Shown: in pieces, positions 36,090 to 47,726 of the stretch
Layout of the letters: each line of letters begins with the position of its first letter
Numbering within the stretch: the stretch's first letter is position 1
DNA from: Anastatus disparis
Taxonomy: Eukaryota; Arthropoda; Insecta; Hymenoptera; Eupelmidae
Direction: 5' to 3'
Length of the DNA stretch: 64,000 bases
Assembly: GCA_017163975.1 (NCBI GenBank)
Contig: JAFFSR010000251.1
Span: 4,154,001-4,218,000 of the forward strand
Translations under genes and position numbers: made by a program
Notes under the pieces: model-generated
Told to the model about the DNA's origin: nothing
Databases searched by the model: none
The model's input: the letters and a program-made list of their open reading frames with translations, nothing else

Positions 36090-38550
36090 GTCAGAGAATA
36101 AAATTTTCGTTAAAGTTATTAAATCATTAAAATTTAACAATTAGTAATTAATAGATAAATAATAAAAATAATGGAAATAATTTTTGCAAAAAAAAACTTT
36201 TTTCAAAAAGTCCTAAATACATACAAATTTACTATATTATTGTTTGAAATTAACTTCAACTAAATGAAAAATGTACAGTCAAAAATAAAAAATTTCTTTT
36301 CTATTGTTTGTGATTACAAAATTTATTAACAAAAATAAGCAGTTGATTATTTTTTCGTTTTAAATATAAAAACAAGAAATAAAATAGATTGATGAGTAAT
36401 TTTAAAAGAGTACTTTCGATTCCGGATTTTTAACTTGCTTAAAAGTAATGAGATTTTCAGCGATTTTACTAAATTGTTTCGTTTGCTTGTGATAATGCAT
36501 TATAAATAATACCTTAATAAATTAAAGACAGGATACAATAATAATTCAATTTATTAAAATTAATTTGTTTTTATTTATTATAATTTTACTTAAAAAAAAT
36601 ATAAATAAATAAAGATTATTCTTCCTTTAATCTTTGTACATTTGTGTATATCAAATAATAAACTTTCAGTTGTGAGTTTAATTAAAATTTCATACTTGAT
36701 ATAATAATCCATTCTTTTTATGTACAACGAAACAACAAACAAGAGTTTGATGCTTATTAATTATTTGTAAGAATCACCACTGAAAGCAATGGAAGAGATA
36801 ATAATTATGATTGAGCTTAATAAAACAATACACATTTTAAATAGACATTTTTTAAATTAAAAATCTTATTATATAAGTCTAATAAATAAAATCTTATTTT
36901 TATAATTAATTCATCAATATTATTTTAGAGGAATTCTATAAGAAAATTTTGTAAGTTATTATTTTATCTTTGAGACAATTTTCACAAAAAATAATAGGTA
37001 TTTAAAAAAATTTTTTTTGCTATTATGCATTATTTAAAACTCACTTATTTCATATAATCCTTTGTTAAACGACTGGAAAAATTTCAGATGACTAGTTAAA
37101 TTAGTGTTTTAATTTTTTTTTTTTTTAATAAATTTAATTTTTTTTATTTTTTTTTCAGTATTAAGTTTGCGCAATAATCTAGGATTAATGCTTCGACAAT
37201 ACTCCATTATTATTGTTTTGAAATTGAATTCCTATTTTGTGCATATTTTCATAGGTAAATTTTTCGCTCATTTGAGCTAAGATATTAAATAAAGCTTCGT
37301 AATTTTTTTTAACTATCATGCTTTGATTATTTTTTGGATCAACGGCTTTGTTATAATATTCCATGTATATAGCCGCTCTTTCTTTTTGATCTGGTAGATG
37401 AGTATCCACCATAACATCTGTCATTTCAATTATTTTTGGGTCCAATTTTTCGGGAGAACTAGTCATAAGTATTATAAATAATTTGTTATAATTTTTTTCT
37501 GCATGTTTACAAAATGTATTAAAATTTGTTAACGAATTGTCTCTTTTTAATGTTGTCCTTTTTTTCAAAAATTTTTCCGCATCTGTCATAATTATCACTA
37601 AACCTCTTCGTGATCGTGCGGCCCAATAAAATATTTTATTAATATTATCAGGGGTTTCTTCCATAAAAAAATCGTTACCCCTAACGATTATATAATCCTT
37701 TTTTGAACTTTCGGCCACTTTTTTTCCGAACATAGTTTTGCCTGAAATATTCGCAAAATTTATTATCAATACGTAAACAGTAAGATAATAAATAATCATT
37801 AAATAAATTATTCTTTATAATTTGATAAATTTAAAAAATTAAATTTTATAAAATTTACCTGATCCTGGTGGCCCATATAATAGCATTTTTCTCTGATAAT
37901 TTTTATTTTTCATCGTTCTTTTTGCCACACGTGCAAAATTTTGGATTTTGGTATCTAAATTTGTGGTAAGCAAAATGTTTTTAGATATTATTCTGTTCAG
38001 GATTTTATTCGGATGGCAAATTATGTCGAGCAATGAAAGGCACGAACTTTCATGCACCAAAGACGGTTTTTTTACTGTGTTTAATACTTTCTTGACGACG
38101 AAAATCCCCATAACGAACAATACTGGAATATAAATTATGGTAGCCAAAATTTTTTTTGTATCACCAGTCCAAGTTGAATAGCTCAAGCATAAGAATTTGC
38201 ATTAGTTTTCTAATTACTGCAAACGGAAAAAAATAATCTACCAATTCAATGTATTTTGATATAGAAATATAACCTCATAGAAAAAATGGTAAAACTTCAA
38301 ATTAAAAACGGGGAAGCTCCGTACTTATTCTTTTAAAATACCTGCTCATTAAAAACGTAAAAATAAGGTTTTTAGGTGGACAAATTTAATGTTTTTATGA
38401 AGAAATTGTTCTGCCTTGAGAATAATAATTAAATTCTAACTATCAATCGCATTTAAAGTAATTAGAAACTAAATTTTTATTTATAATTAAAACAGCTTAT
38501 AATTAATAATTGATTCATAATTATTCATTAAATATCGAATCACTGGTAAT
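36090..38550. repeat. Palindrome, outer left arm with gene copy A (partner about 49,780-51,835)
   Basis: Two parts mirror the right arm: 36,100-36,600 against about 51,310-51,835, and 37,150-38,550 (gene copy A and its 5' flank) against 49,780-51,230. Where copy A ends its similarity (ATATCGAATCACTGGTAA), copies B and C continue together. Confidence 0.8.
37185..38186 (-). CDS. ATAD3-like AAA+ protein, copy A (catalytically degenerate, C-terminus frameshifted)
   Basis: Similar to the C-terminal half of ATAD3, a mitochondrial inner-membrane AAA+ protein. Exons 37,859-38,186 and 37,185-37,741 join inside Walker A and give 294 residues. Order: hydrophobic segment ILATIIYIPVLFVMGIFVV, the ATAD3-type motif KPSLVHESS, Walker A GPPGSGKT, then LVIIMTDAEKFLKKR where ATAD3 has a DEADAF Walker B. 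Sensor 1 reads TSSPEKLD in place of SNQPEQFD, and the expected arginine finger region reads IIEMTDVMV. No in-frame ATG opens the first exon and no N-terminal coiled-coil half is found upstream. Relative to copies B and C, one base is missing near 37,200, so the last about 20 residues are replaced by GVLSKH. Gene fragment, pseudogene or divergent pseudoenzyme all remain possible. Confidence 0.72.
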
Positions 38551-39079
38551 ATAAAATTTGATTCTTTAGTTTTGATTGTAAGCTATATTTTTGTTTTATT
38601 TTTAAAAACCTTCCTTTCAATATTAAGAAAAAAGCCAATACACCAATCAAAGCAGTGCTAATTATTTTAAGCACCAAATTATTAATAAGACGGAGTTTTT
38701 AACACTTAAGTTTGGTTCCTTACATTATTATTAAGATACTGATTATTTTTTTGGATGCATTTTCATGTAAACTTGATTTTAGCGTCGAGCAAAAAGGTTA
38801 ATCTGCCATCGAAAGAAGTTAAGTATAAATGTAAGAAAAGTATAAAGAATATAAGTATAAATTTATTAATTTTATGGTAGTTTTTAGCTTTTAGATATGG
38901 TTCCTAACTTTTGATTGACATGAGGATTTCTTTCCAGATGTATACTTTGGATTGACATATTGTTTTTTCATAAATGCATTTTTATGCAACCTTCATTTAA
39001 ACGTCTCGAAAAAGGCTAATCCACCAACAAAAGAATTTAGAAATTCTATAAGTATAAAATTATTAATTTGGCGGTAGTT

Positions 39080-39356
39080 TTAAGATGTTAGGTCTGGTTC
39101 TTTACTTTCGATTGACAGAATAGGCTGGCACAAGTCTGGATACTCAGCATCAAACGCAAAAAAAATTTTAAAACATATATCTACAGCTTCCGATATATCG
39201 GAAAGTAAATATGATACGTCATTAACGACTACAAGAGATTGTACAATATTATCTACTGTTCCACAAATCGCTACATAAGGCTGTATTTTTATCTTTTTTT
39301 CTTTATAACGTTGTAGTTTTTTATCTTGAAAATCTTCTAGCTCTTGTATCGTCTGA
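39080..39356 (-). CDS. Isolated exon of an uncharacterised protein
   Basis: After an acceptor (TTTTTCAG at about 39,357) an open exon encodes TIQELEDFQDKKLQRYKEKK, then QPYVAICGTVDNIVQ, then SEAVDICFKIFFAFDAEYPD, and stops. The pattern of ICG, a short hydrophobic V-V-V-N-D-V-x-Y strand, AVDICFK and a closing EYP reminds me of C-terminal domains in uncharacterised insect proteins often tied to multicopy or transposon-like genes. I cannot name it. It lies upstream of ATAD3-like copy A on the same strand, but does not resemble ATAD3. No further exon was found. Confidence 0.4.
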
Positions 39357-39796
39357 AAAATCAAATTAATTTGTGCATAAAAGTACAACCTTAAATAATT
39401 TACATTTGATTAAATTTAGTAAATAAATTTGTGTACATTTGCATGTAAAATAAATGACTCTTTAACGTTTTCAAGCGTGAATGAAAAGTTTTTTCTTATT
39501 ACTCCCAAAATCAGAGGTAGCATTAAGAGGAGGCCGTATCATTCTGTCCTTGTCTAATCTAAATTTTCTTTATTATTAATAAATTAAATATTTTCATAGA
39601 AAAGTAATAGTGCTTTCACAGTAGCGTAGATACAAGAGTAAATTGAAATTTTTTTTTGAATACACCAGTATCTTAAGGTTCCATGTAATAATGCATTGAA
39701 AGTGTGAATGTTGTGCATGCGTGCAAGAAAAGACCGAGTGTTCGAATGATGCACTCATGAATTCACACTATCATGTATTATAATAGAAGAGCAAGA

Positions 39797-40075
39797 TAGG
39801 GGCAACGGTAGCGCATGGGCTTAGGCTCTTGGCTCGCGCCCTTGTGGACCAGGGTTCGATTGCCCGGGAAAATTTCGAAAAATGATTTTCGAATTTTTCT
39901 ACGGGTATTAGAACCCGGAGATCACGAAAAATCAATTTAAAAGTTCGTCTGGGCAAAATTGAACTATTTTAAAAAGTTCCACTGGGCAAAAATAAAAACT
40001 ATAATATGTTTGAACCATGGCCTAAGGCAAAGAGCTAAAAGGCCAATTTAAATAGACGAAAAATAAGAAAAAAAT
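39797..40075 (+). mobile_element. tRNA-derived SINE-like element (family S2), copy 1
   Basis: GGGGCAACGGTAGCGCATGG carries a box A, and ACCAGGGTTCGATTGCCCGG a box B; together they resemble a tRNA. The body (ACGGGTATTAGAACCCGG, then TTTGAACCATGGCCTAAGGC) ends in an A-rich tail at about 40,075-40,115. Two more copies lie at 45,055 and, inverted, 46,770. Confidence 0.75.
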
Positions 40076-40129
40076 GTCATCTGCACAAAATAAAAAAAAA
40101 ACAAAAAAAAAAAACCAAGGAGTTCAGTG

Positions 40130-40395
40130 CTTCAGGTAAACTCTAAGGAAGACTGCAGATACTAAACAATAATTGAGTATCCTAGAGTAACCTTAGGTAG
40201 ATTGCGAATTCTAAGTGATCACTAAGCATCCTAAGGTAACCCTAGGGTAGACTGTAGATCTCAAGCAATCACTTAGCAACCCATTATGACCCTGAGGTAA
40301 ATCCTAAGATATCTAGCTACCGTAGGGTTGATCATAAAGGACCTAGCTACCTTAGGGTAGACCTTGGGATATCTGGATACCCATGGGTAGACCTC
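40130..40395. repeat. Degenerate arm of the CCTAGGGTA minisatellite
   Basis: Starts CAAGGAGTTCAGTGCTTCAG like the main array at 45,365, followed by CTAAGG/CCTAGGGTAGAC words. It then ends at about 40,395, where the sequence switches to a stretch that mirrors 52,110-52,225. Confidence 0.75.
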
Positions 40396-40510
40396 CTGAA
40401 AAGGTCCTGGGAAAATAAAGAGCTAAACATCATTGTAAACTATTTCATAATGACTTTCAAGGTATTAACAAAGCTATACGTCGTTTTGGCTTAACGCAGA
40501 AATGAAAAAA
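40395..40510. repeat. Inverted partner of about 52,110-52,225
   Basis: CTAAACATCATTGTAAA and ATGACTTTCAAGGTATTAAC here appear as their reverse complements at 52,160-52,210. Confidence 0.7.
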
Positions 40511-40596
40511 AACTCACTGATTTCATATAATCCTTTGTTAAATGACTAGAAAAATTTTAGATGACTAGTTAAATTAGTGTTTTAATTTTTTTTTTT

Positions 40597-41652
40597 TCAA
40601 TAAATTTTATTTTTTTTCAGTATTAAGTTTGCGCAATAATCTAGGATTAATGCTTCAACAATTACTCCATTATTATTGTTTCGAAATTGAATTCCTATTT
40701 TGTGCATATTTTCATAGGTAAATTTTTCGCTCATTTGAGCTAAGATATTAAATAAAGCTTCGTAATTTTTTTTAACTATCATGCTTTGATTATTTTTTGG
40801 ATCAACGGCTTTGTTATAATATCCCATGTATATAGCCGCTCTTTCTTTTTGATCTGGTAGATGAGTATCCACCATAACATCTGTCATTTCAATTATTTTT
40901 GGGTCCAATTTTTCGGGAGAACTAGTCATAAGTATTATAAATAATTTGTTATAATTTTTTTCTGCATGTTTACAAAATAAATTAAAATTTTTTAACGAAT
41001 TGTCTCTTTTTGGTGTTGCTGTCCTTTTTTTTAAAAATTTTTCCGCATCTGTAATTATTATTACCAAACCTTTTCGTGATCGTGAAGCCCAATAGAATAT
41101 TTCGTTGATATTATCAGGGGTTTCTTCGACAAAAAAGTCATTGCCTCTTACAATTGCATAATCCATTACTGAAATTTCGGCCACTTTTTTTCCGAACGTA
41201 GTTTTGCCTGAAATATTCGCAAAATTTATTATCAATACGTAAACAGTAAGATAATAAATAATCATTAAATAAATTATTCTTTATAATTTGATAAATTTAA
41301 AAAATTAAATTTTATAAAATTTACCTGATCCTGGTGGCCCATATAATAGCATTTTTCTCTGATAATTTTTATTTTTCATCGTTCTTTTTGCCACACGTGC
41401 AAAATTTTGGATTTTGGTATCTAAATTTGTGGTAAGCAAAATGTTTTTAGATATTATTCTGTTCAGGATTTTATTCGGATGGCAAATTATGTCGAGCAAT
41501 GAAAGGCACGAACTTTCATGCACCAAAGACGGTTTTTTTACTGTGTTTAATACTTTCTTGACGACGAAAATCCCCATAACGAACAATACTGGAATATAAA
41601 TTATGGTAGCCAAAATTTTTTTTGTATCACCAGTCCAAGTTGAATAGCTCAA
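40597..41652 (-). CDS. ATAD3-like AAA+ protein, copy B (catalytically degenerate)
   Basis: Exons 41,325-41,652 and 40,597-41,207 give 312 residues. The first exon is the same in translation as in copies A and C. In the second exon the first half differs from A and C (VMDYAIVRGNDFFVEET, then LVIIITDAEKFLKKR, and an extra residue in RTATPKRDNS), and VMDYAIV is closer to the ATAD3 family than the KKDYIIV of A and C. The second half is almost identical to copy A. It has an intact C-terminus (EALILDYCANLILKK). Walker A is complete (GPPGSGKT); Walker B, sensor 1 and arginine finger are degraded as in copy A. The 5' flank lacks about 200 bases present near A and C. It shares the start-codon problem of the other copies: the open frame begins after an in-frame stop without an ATG. 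Confidence 0.72.
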
Positions 41653-41759
41653 GCATAAGAATTTGCATTAGTTTTCTAATTACTGCAAACGGAAAAAAAT
41701 AATCTACCAATTCAATGTATTTTGATATAGAAATATAACCTCATAGAAAAAATGGTAAA

Positions 41760-44230
41760 ACTTCAAATTAAAAACGGGGAAGCTCCGTACTTATCATTAA
41801 ATATCGAATCACTGGTAACAAATGATATTTATTTATTTTACTTTTGATATTGTGATCTCGAACGAAGGACTTAGAAAAAATTCAAAAAGTATATGTCCTG
41901 ATGTAATGATTGATTTTATTTAAATACAGATCTCAAATAAAAATCAGAAAATATAAAAAAACCATCACCAAGTGCGAAGTTTTAAAAAAACATAAAATTT
42001 ATCTGTTTTAGGGACGAGACTCATTTTATTAGCCCATCTTGAGTAACTTATATGAAGTTCTATCTTGGAAATATAGATTTTAAAAAAAGTATTAAAATTA
42101 CAAGTGCTGAAAGGCACATCTTATCAAAGGGAATCTCTATACTTATATGTTGGGATGTTAAAAGTTGCTTGTGAAATATTTAATTCTTCCTTGAGATTTT
42201 AAGATTTTAAATACTTCGCACTTGAAGTTCGTTTCTTCTATCCTCTAGTTTTGATTTGGCATCTGTATCTAAAATGAAATTAATCGTTAATTCGGGAGAT
42301 ACTTTTTGGAAAGTTATTTTCTTAGTCCTTCGCTTGCAGAGATTAAGAACATAAGAGGTAAAATTTAGAAATAAATGTTATAACAAATAATAGAGTTCTT
42401 GATTTGAATAAATTCGGCATTTGATCACAAATATACCTTTATAATATATTTGTTGTCTTATCCATTAGAAAAGACCTAACATCTTACCTACTTCGTGTAG
42501 GTAAAAATCTTGGATTTCTTAAAAAACTCAGTAGAAATTTCTGGAGACGTTATTCAAAAGTGGGAAAATTCTTTCGAAGCTAGGAAAGCATACAGAACGT
42601 TATCTATTTTGCAATTTTTTTAACACTTTTCCAGTCTTGAAAGCTCCGTTAGGATATAGCTTTGTAAGTTTTATATGATAAAATTATTTAATTTTACATA
42701 AACAAATTTGTGCATTCCAAATTGAAAATTATTTCGAAAAAGGGTCGTTCACAAATTACGTAACACCATGGGGGGGGGGGGGGTTGCTTAAATATTATGC
42801 TGGGTTATAGGAGGTCATAGATGCGTGTTACAAAACGTAAAAAAAATTTTCAATGTAAAATTTAATTAGTTCTCAACGAAGCGTGCTAACGTTCCACTAC
42901 CATCTGCGTTTATTTTCGATGTAATACTAACTTTATTTTGATACGTGTACGTGTACACCTCGCAATATGAATAAGACGTACTTTTTCAAAAACTTTTTCG
43001 TTCTATAGTGTTGATGATATTTATGAGAGCTTTTACTTTCATGAACTAATTTTTGCGGGAATAATAAATCCAATATTATATTGAATTAAGGGTGTGAGTT
43101 GTCAAGAAATGAAATTTAAAAATTTTTTACTAATAAGTACACTGAGAAAAAAAAATTCTTGAAACAAGGGAACACTCCAATGTGATGTGATCGTTTTAAT
43201 GCAAAATAAAATTTTTTAGATTTAAGTAACTACATGTTTAAATCGAGATCTAGAGGTTCTTGTTTCAAACATCAAAATGTCTTCATTCGAAATAAATCCA
43301 CTTGATGCGAGTGGATTTATTATTGATTGAAAATCTTTTTAAATTCTTTAAGTATATTTTCTTTATAGTATATTTTAGATATCACTGGGAAAAAAATTCT
43401 TTTATATTTTTAACCAGATATTTACTTCAATGGATATAAAAATAAGGTTATTTCCTCTAGAAGCAAGTTGATTCTATTTGCTTCGAGATATCATTCTTCT
43501 TCAAGATATCAATGTAGATTTATGTGTAATGAAGACAGTATTTATTTGATGTTATTAATGATGGCGTCGCTATTTATAATTATTATGTTAATTTTAAAAT
43601 TTATGTATATGCAAATTTGAGTTGAATAATATTTATTGATTATTTATAATTAATCAACGTAAATCTTTTTATTATATTAATTTTTTTGATTATAATAAAT
43701 TTAATAAATCATACTATAAATTATAAAATTCTCAACTATATTTTAAATATTTCTGTTACGTAATTACCATACAGGGGGAGGGGGTTAAATAATTTTGTTA
43801 CATAGGGGGAGGAGGGGGTCCATTTTTTAAAAAAGTGCGTTACGTAATTTGTGAACAGCCCCAAAGAGGTTTGATTTGTAATCATGTATATTTATAACAC
43901 TACATTTCATATAGTCTAAAATAATTTCATATTTTTCGAAGCTTCAACTAGATTTCAAATTACAATATCCTGATCAAAATGATAATTTTAAATTAAATTG
44001 GTCAGTGGCTTCAACAAAAATAATTTCTTACTTGAAAAATAAAAAAAGGACCTTACTCGATATTGTTTATCCTGATTATAACGAAATTATGTATGATATA
44101 AAAATAAGTAACTCTATTTTTGAGTCTTTGCATTTTAGTCTGGTATATATATTTCTTCTCTACATTTAATTCGTAAACCAATAGCTTTGATTGAAAAAAA
44201 TAATTAAAAATTTTTAAAAACTTTTTTTTT
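41760..44230. repeat. Palindrome, inner left arm (partner 47,355 to about 49,800)
   Basis: This entire stretch is the near-perfect reverse complement of 47,355 to about 49,800. Among the few differences I see are the length of a G/C homopolymer (42,769 region) and single bases. Confidence 0.9.
42741..43862. mobile_element. DNA transposon remnant with GTTCACAAATTACGTAAC ends (left arm copy)
   Basis: The left end AGGGTCGTTCACAAATTACG and the reverse complement of the right end, GGGGCTGTTCACAAATTACG, form terminal inverted repeats. Poly-G and GGGGGAGGAGGGGG tracts lie just inside. There is no coding capacity. It occurs again as the mirror copy at 47,727-48,846. Confidence 0.7.
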
Positions 44231-44628
44231 ATTATACTAACATAATCTAGTTTCCAATTTTTATGACATTACATTATTATTATTATTATTATAAAAATCT
44301 TTTTGTGATATATTATTTTGCAATCTGAAAATGCAACCTTTGCAATGGAGCATATTGACCTTAAGTGGCACTTTCAGCCTGCTAGACAAAAAAATATCTT
44401 TATTTTTATTTTTTATTACTACAATTTTGTTAACATGAATTATCAGAATCATAAGATACAATTATGTTTATAAATAATTTGGTACAATATTTTAATTTTT
44501 TTATTTCACAGCATTCATAGATACTCATGCTCCAGTCATATCCTTATTAAGAGGCGGCCGTATAGTTCTGTCCTTGTCTAATCTAAATTTTCTTTATTAT
44601 TAATAAATTAAATATTTTCATAGAAAAG

Positions 44629-44864
44629 TAAGACAACCGCCCAATAGAGCAAAAGACAAGCAAACAATTTTTTTTTTTATGGAAAAATATGAAATTTTGA
44701 TTATTTTTCGAGTGAAGTCTGAAACGGAAAAACAGTTGAATCAACTCAATCAAGTTTGATTGTTTTTCCGTTTCAGACTTTACTCGAAAAATAATCAAAA
44801 TTTCACATTTTTTCATAAAAAAAAATCGTTTGCTTGTCTTTTGCTCTATTGGGCGGTTGTCTTA
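44629..44864. mobile_element. Foldback MITE with TAAGACAACCGCCC ends
   Basis: TAAGACAACCGCCCAATAGA at the left is mirrored by TCTATTGGGCGGTTGTCTTA at the right, and the interior is complementary too. The corresponding place beside copy A (about 39,606) is an empty site, AAAAGTAATAGTGC, supporting insertion after duplication. Confidence 0.88.
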
Positions 44865-45054
44865 TAGTGCTTTCACAGTAGCGTGGATACAAGAGTAAAT
44901 TGAAATTTTTTTTTGAATACACCAGTATCTTAAGGTTCCATGTAATAATGCATTGAAAGTGTGAATGTTGTGCATGCGTGCAAGAAAAGACCAAGCGTTC
45001 GAATGATGCACTCATGAATTCACACTATCATGTATTATAATAGAAGAGCAAGAT

Positions 45055-45322
45055 AGGGGCAACGGTAGCGCATGGGCTTAGGCTCTTGGCTCGCGCCCTT
45101 GTGGACCAGGGTTCGATTGCCCGGGAAAATTTCGAAAAATAATTTTCGAATTTTTCTACGGGTATTAGAACCCGGAGATCACGAAAAATCAATTGAAAAG
45201 TTCGTCTGGGCAAAATTGAACTATTTTAAAAAGTTCTACTGGTCAAAAATAAAAACTATAATATGTTTGAACCATGGCCTAAGGCAAAGAGCTAAAAGGC
45301 CAATTTAAATAGACAAAAAATA
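45055..45322 (+). mobile_element. SINE-like family S2, copy 2
   Basis: Same tRNA-like head and body as the copy at 39,797, followed by an A tail and then directly by the minisatellite. Confidence 0.75.
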
Positions 45323-45364
45323 AGAGAAAAATGTTATCTGCAAAAAAAAAAAAAAAAAAACCAA

Positions 45365-46715
45365 GGAGTTCAGTGCTTTAGTTATACTCTAAGGAAGACT
45401 GCAGATACTAAGCAATAACTAAGTATCCTAGAGTAACCTTAGGTTATATTGTGGATCCTAGGAAATCACTAAGCATCCTAGGGTAATCCTAAGGTAGATT
45501 GCGAATCTTAAGTGATCACTAAGTATCCTAGGGTAATCCTAGGGTAAACTACGGATCCTAAGCGATCACTAAGCATCCTAAGGTAACCCTAGGGTAGACT
45601 GTGGATCTCAAGCAATCACTTAGCACCCCATGGTGACCCTGAGGTAAATCCTAGGATATCTAGCTACCCTGGGGTAGATCATAGGGTACCTGGCTACCTT
45701 ATGGTAGACCTTGAGATATCTGGATACCCATGGGTAGACCCCAGGGTACCCTAGGGTAGCTGGATACCCATGGTTAGACCTCAGGGTACTCTAGGGTAGC
45801 TGGATACCCGTAGGTAACCCCAGGGTACCCTAGGGTAGCTGGATACCCAAGGGTAAGTCCAGGGTACCCTAGGGTAACTAGCTACCCGTAAGTAACCCCA
45901 GGGTACCCTAGGGTAGCTGGATACCCGTAGGTAACCCCTGAGTACCTTAGGGTATCTGGATACCCATGGGTAGACCCCAGGGTACCCTAGGGTAACTAGA
46001 TACCCATGGGTAGACCTCAGGGTACTCTAGGGTAGCTGGATACCCGTAGGTAACCCCAGGGTACCCTAGGGTAGCTGGATACCCAAGGGTAACCCGAGGG
46101 TACCCTAGGATAGCTGGATACCCACGGTTAGACCGCAAGGTATTCAGATAGCCTGAGGTAACCCTTGGGCATGCAGCTACCCTAGGGTACCCTGGGGTTA
46201 CCTACGGGTATCCAGATACCCTAGTGTACCCTGGGGTTACCTACGGGTAGCTAGCTATCCTAGGGTACCCTGAGGTAACCCTTGGGCATGCAGCTACCCT
46301 AGGGTACCCTGGGGTTACCTACGGGTATCCAGCTACCCTAGAGTACCCTGAGGTCTACCCATGGGCATCTAGCTACCCTAGGGTACCCTGGGGTCTACCC
46401 ATGGGTATCCAGATATCCCAAGGTCTACCCTAAGATAGCCAGGTACCCTATGATCTACCCCAGGGTAGCTAGATATCCTAGGATTTACCTCAGGGTCACC
46501 ATGGGGTGCTAAGTGATTGCTTGAGATCCACAGTCTATCCTAGGGTTACCTTAGGATGCTTAGTGATCGATTAGGATCCGTAGTTTACCCTGGGATTACC
46601 CTAGGATACTTAGTGATTTCCTAGGATCCACAATATAACCTAAGGTTACTCTAGGATACTTAGTTATTGCTTAGTATCTGCAGTCTTCCTTAGAGTATAC
46701 CTAAAGCACTGAACT
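45365..46715. repeat. 40-bp minisatellite at the palindrome centre
   Basis: Units of 39-40 bases such as CTAGGGTAGCTGGATACCCG plus TAGGTAACCCCAGGGTACC; TGGATACCC recurs at 45,721, 45,761, 45,801 and 45,840. Each unit contains short palindromes (CCTAGG, GGTACC, CCATGG). Units run in one orientation up to about 46,140 and in the other afterwards. The outer parts degrade to CTAAGGATCACTAAGTATCC-type units on both sides. Confidence 0.9.
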
Positions 46716-46769
46716 CCTTGGTTTTTTTTTTTTTTTTTTTTTGTGCAGATAACATTTTTCTCTTATTTT

Positions 46770-47030
46770 ACGTCTATTTAAATTGGCCTTTTAGCTCTTT
46801 GCCTTAGGCCATGGTTCAAACATATTATAGTTTTTATTTTTGCCCAGTGGAACTTTTTAAAATAGTTCAATTTTGCCCAGACGAACTTTTTTAAATTGAT
46901 TTTTCAGATCTCCGGTTCTAATACCCGTAGAAAAATTCGAAAATCATTTTTCGAAATTTTCCCGGGCAATCGAACCCTGGTCCACAAGGGCGCGAGCCAA
47001 GAGCCTAAGCCCATGCGCTACCGTGGCCCC
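46770..47030 (-). mobile_element. SINE-like family S2, copy 3 (mirror copy)
   Basis: Reverse complement of the copy at 45,055, at nearly equal distance from the minisatellite centre. Confidence 0.75.
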
Positions 47031-47221
47031 TATCTTGCTCTTCTATTATAATACATGATAGTGTGAATTCATGAGTGCATCATTCGAACGCTCGGTCTTT
47101 TCTTGCACGCATGCACAACATTCACACTTTCAATGCATTATTACATGGAACTTTAAGATACTGGTGTATTCAAAAAAAAATTTCAATTTACTCTTGTATC
47201 CACGCTACTGTAAAAGCACTA

Positions 47222-47356
47222 TAAGACAACCGCCCAATAGAGCAAAAGACAATCAAACGATTCTTTTTTATGAAAAAATATGAAATTTTGATTATTTTTC
47301 GAGTAAAGTCTGAAACAGAAAAACAATCAAACTTGATTGAGTTGATTCAACTGTTT
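47222..47356. mobile_element. Half of the TAAGACAACCGCCC MITE (mirror arm)
   Basis: TAAGACAACCGCCCAATAGA and the left half of the foldback are present, but the element breaks off at CAACTGTTTTTAAAAAAAAAG and joins sequence that lies at 44,190-44,225 in the other arm. The intervening about 450 bases are deleted here. Confidence 0.8.
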
Positions 47357-47726
47357 TTAAAAAAAAAGTTTTTAAAAATTTTTAATTATTTTTTTCAATC
47401 AAAGCTATTGGTTTACGAATTAAATGTAGAGAAGAAATATATATACCAGACTAAAATGCAAAGACTCAAAAATAGAGTTACTTATTTTTATATCATACAT
47501 AATTTCGTTATAATCAGGATAAACAATATCGAGTAAGGTCCTTTTTTTATTTTTCAAGTAAGAAATTATTTTTGTTGAAGCCACTGACCAATTTAATTTA
47601 AAATTATCATTTTGATCAGGATATTGTAATTTGAAATCTAGTTGAAGCTTCGAAAAATATGAAATTATTTTAGACTATATGAAATGTAGTGTTATAAATA
47701 TACATGATTACAAATCAAACCTCTTT

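Noticed and set aside
39771..39956. Small minus-strand protein MPRRTFKLIFRDLRVLIP, seen again at 45,028
   Set aside because: Antisense reading of the tRNA-like S2 element; repeated only because the element is repeated.
45365..46715. Interstitial telomere (TAGGG/CCCTA words)
   Set aside because: Units are about 40 bp and palindromic, not short tandem telomeric repeats; insects typically use TTAGG.
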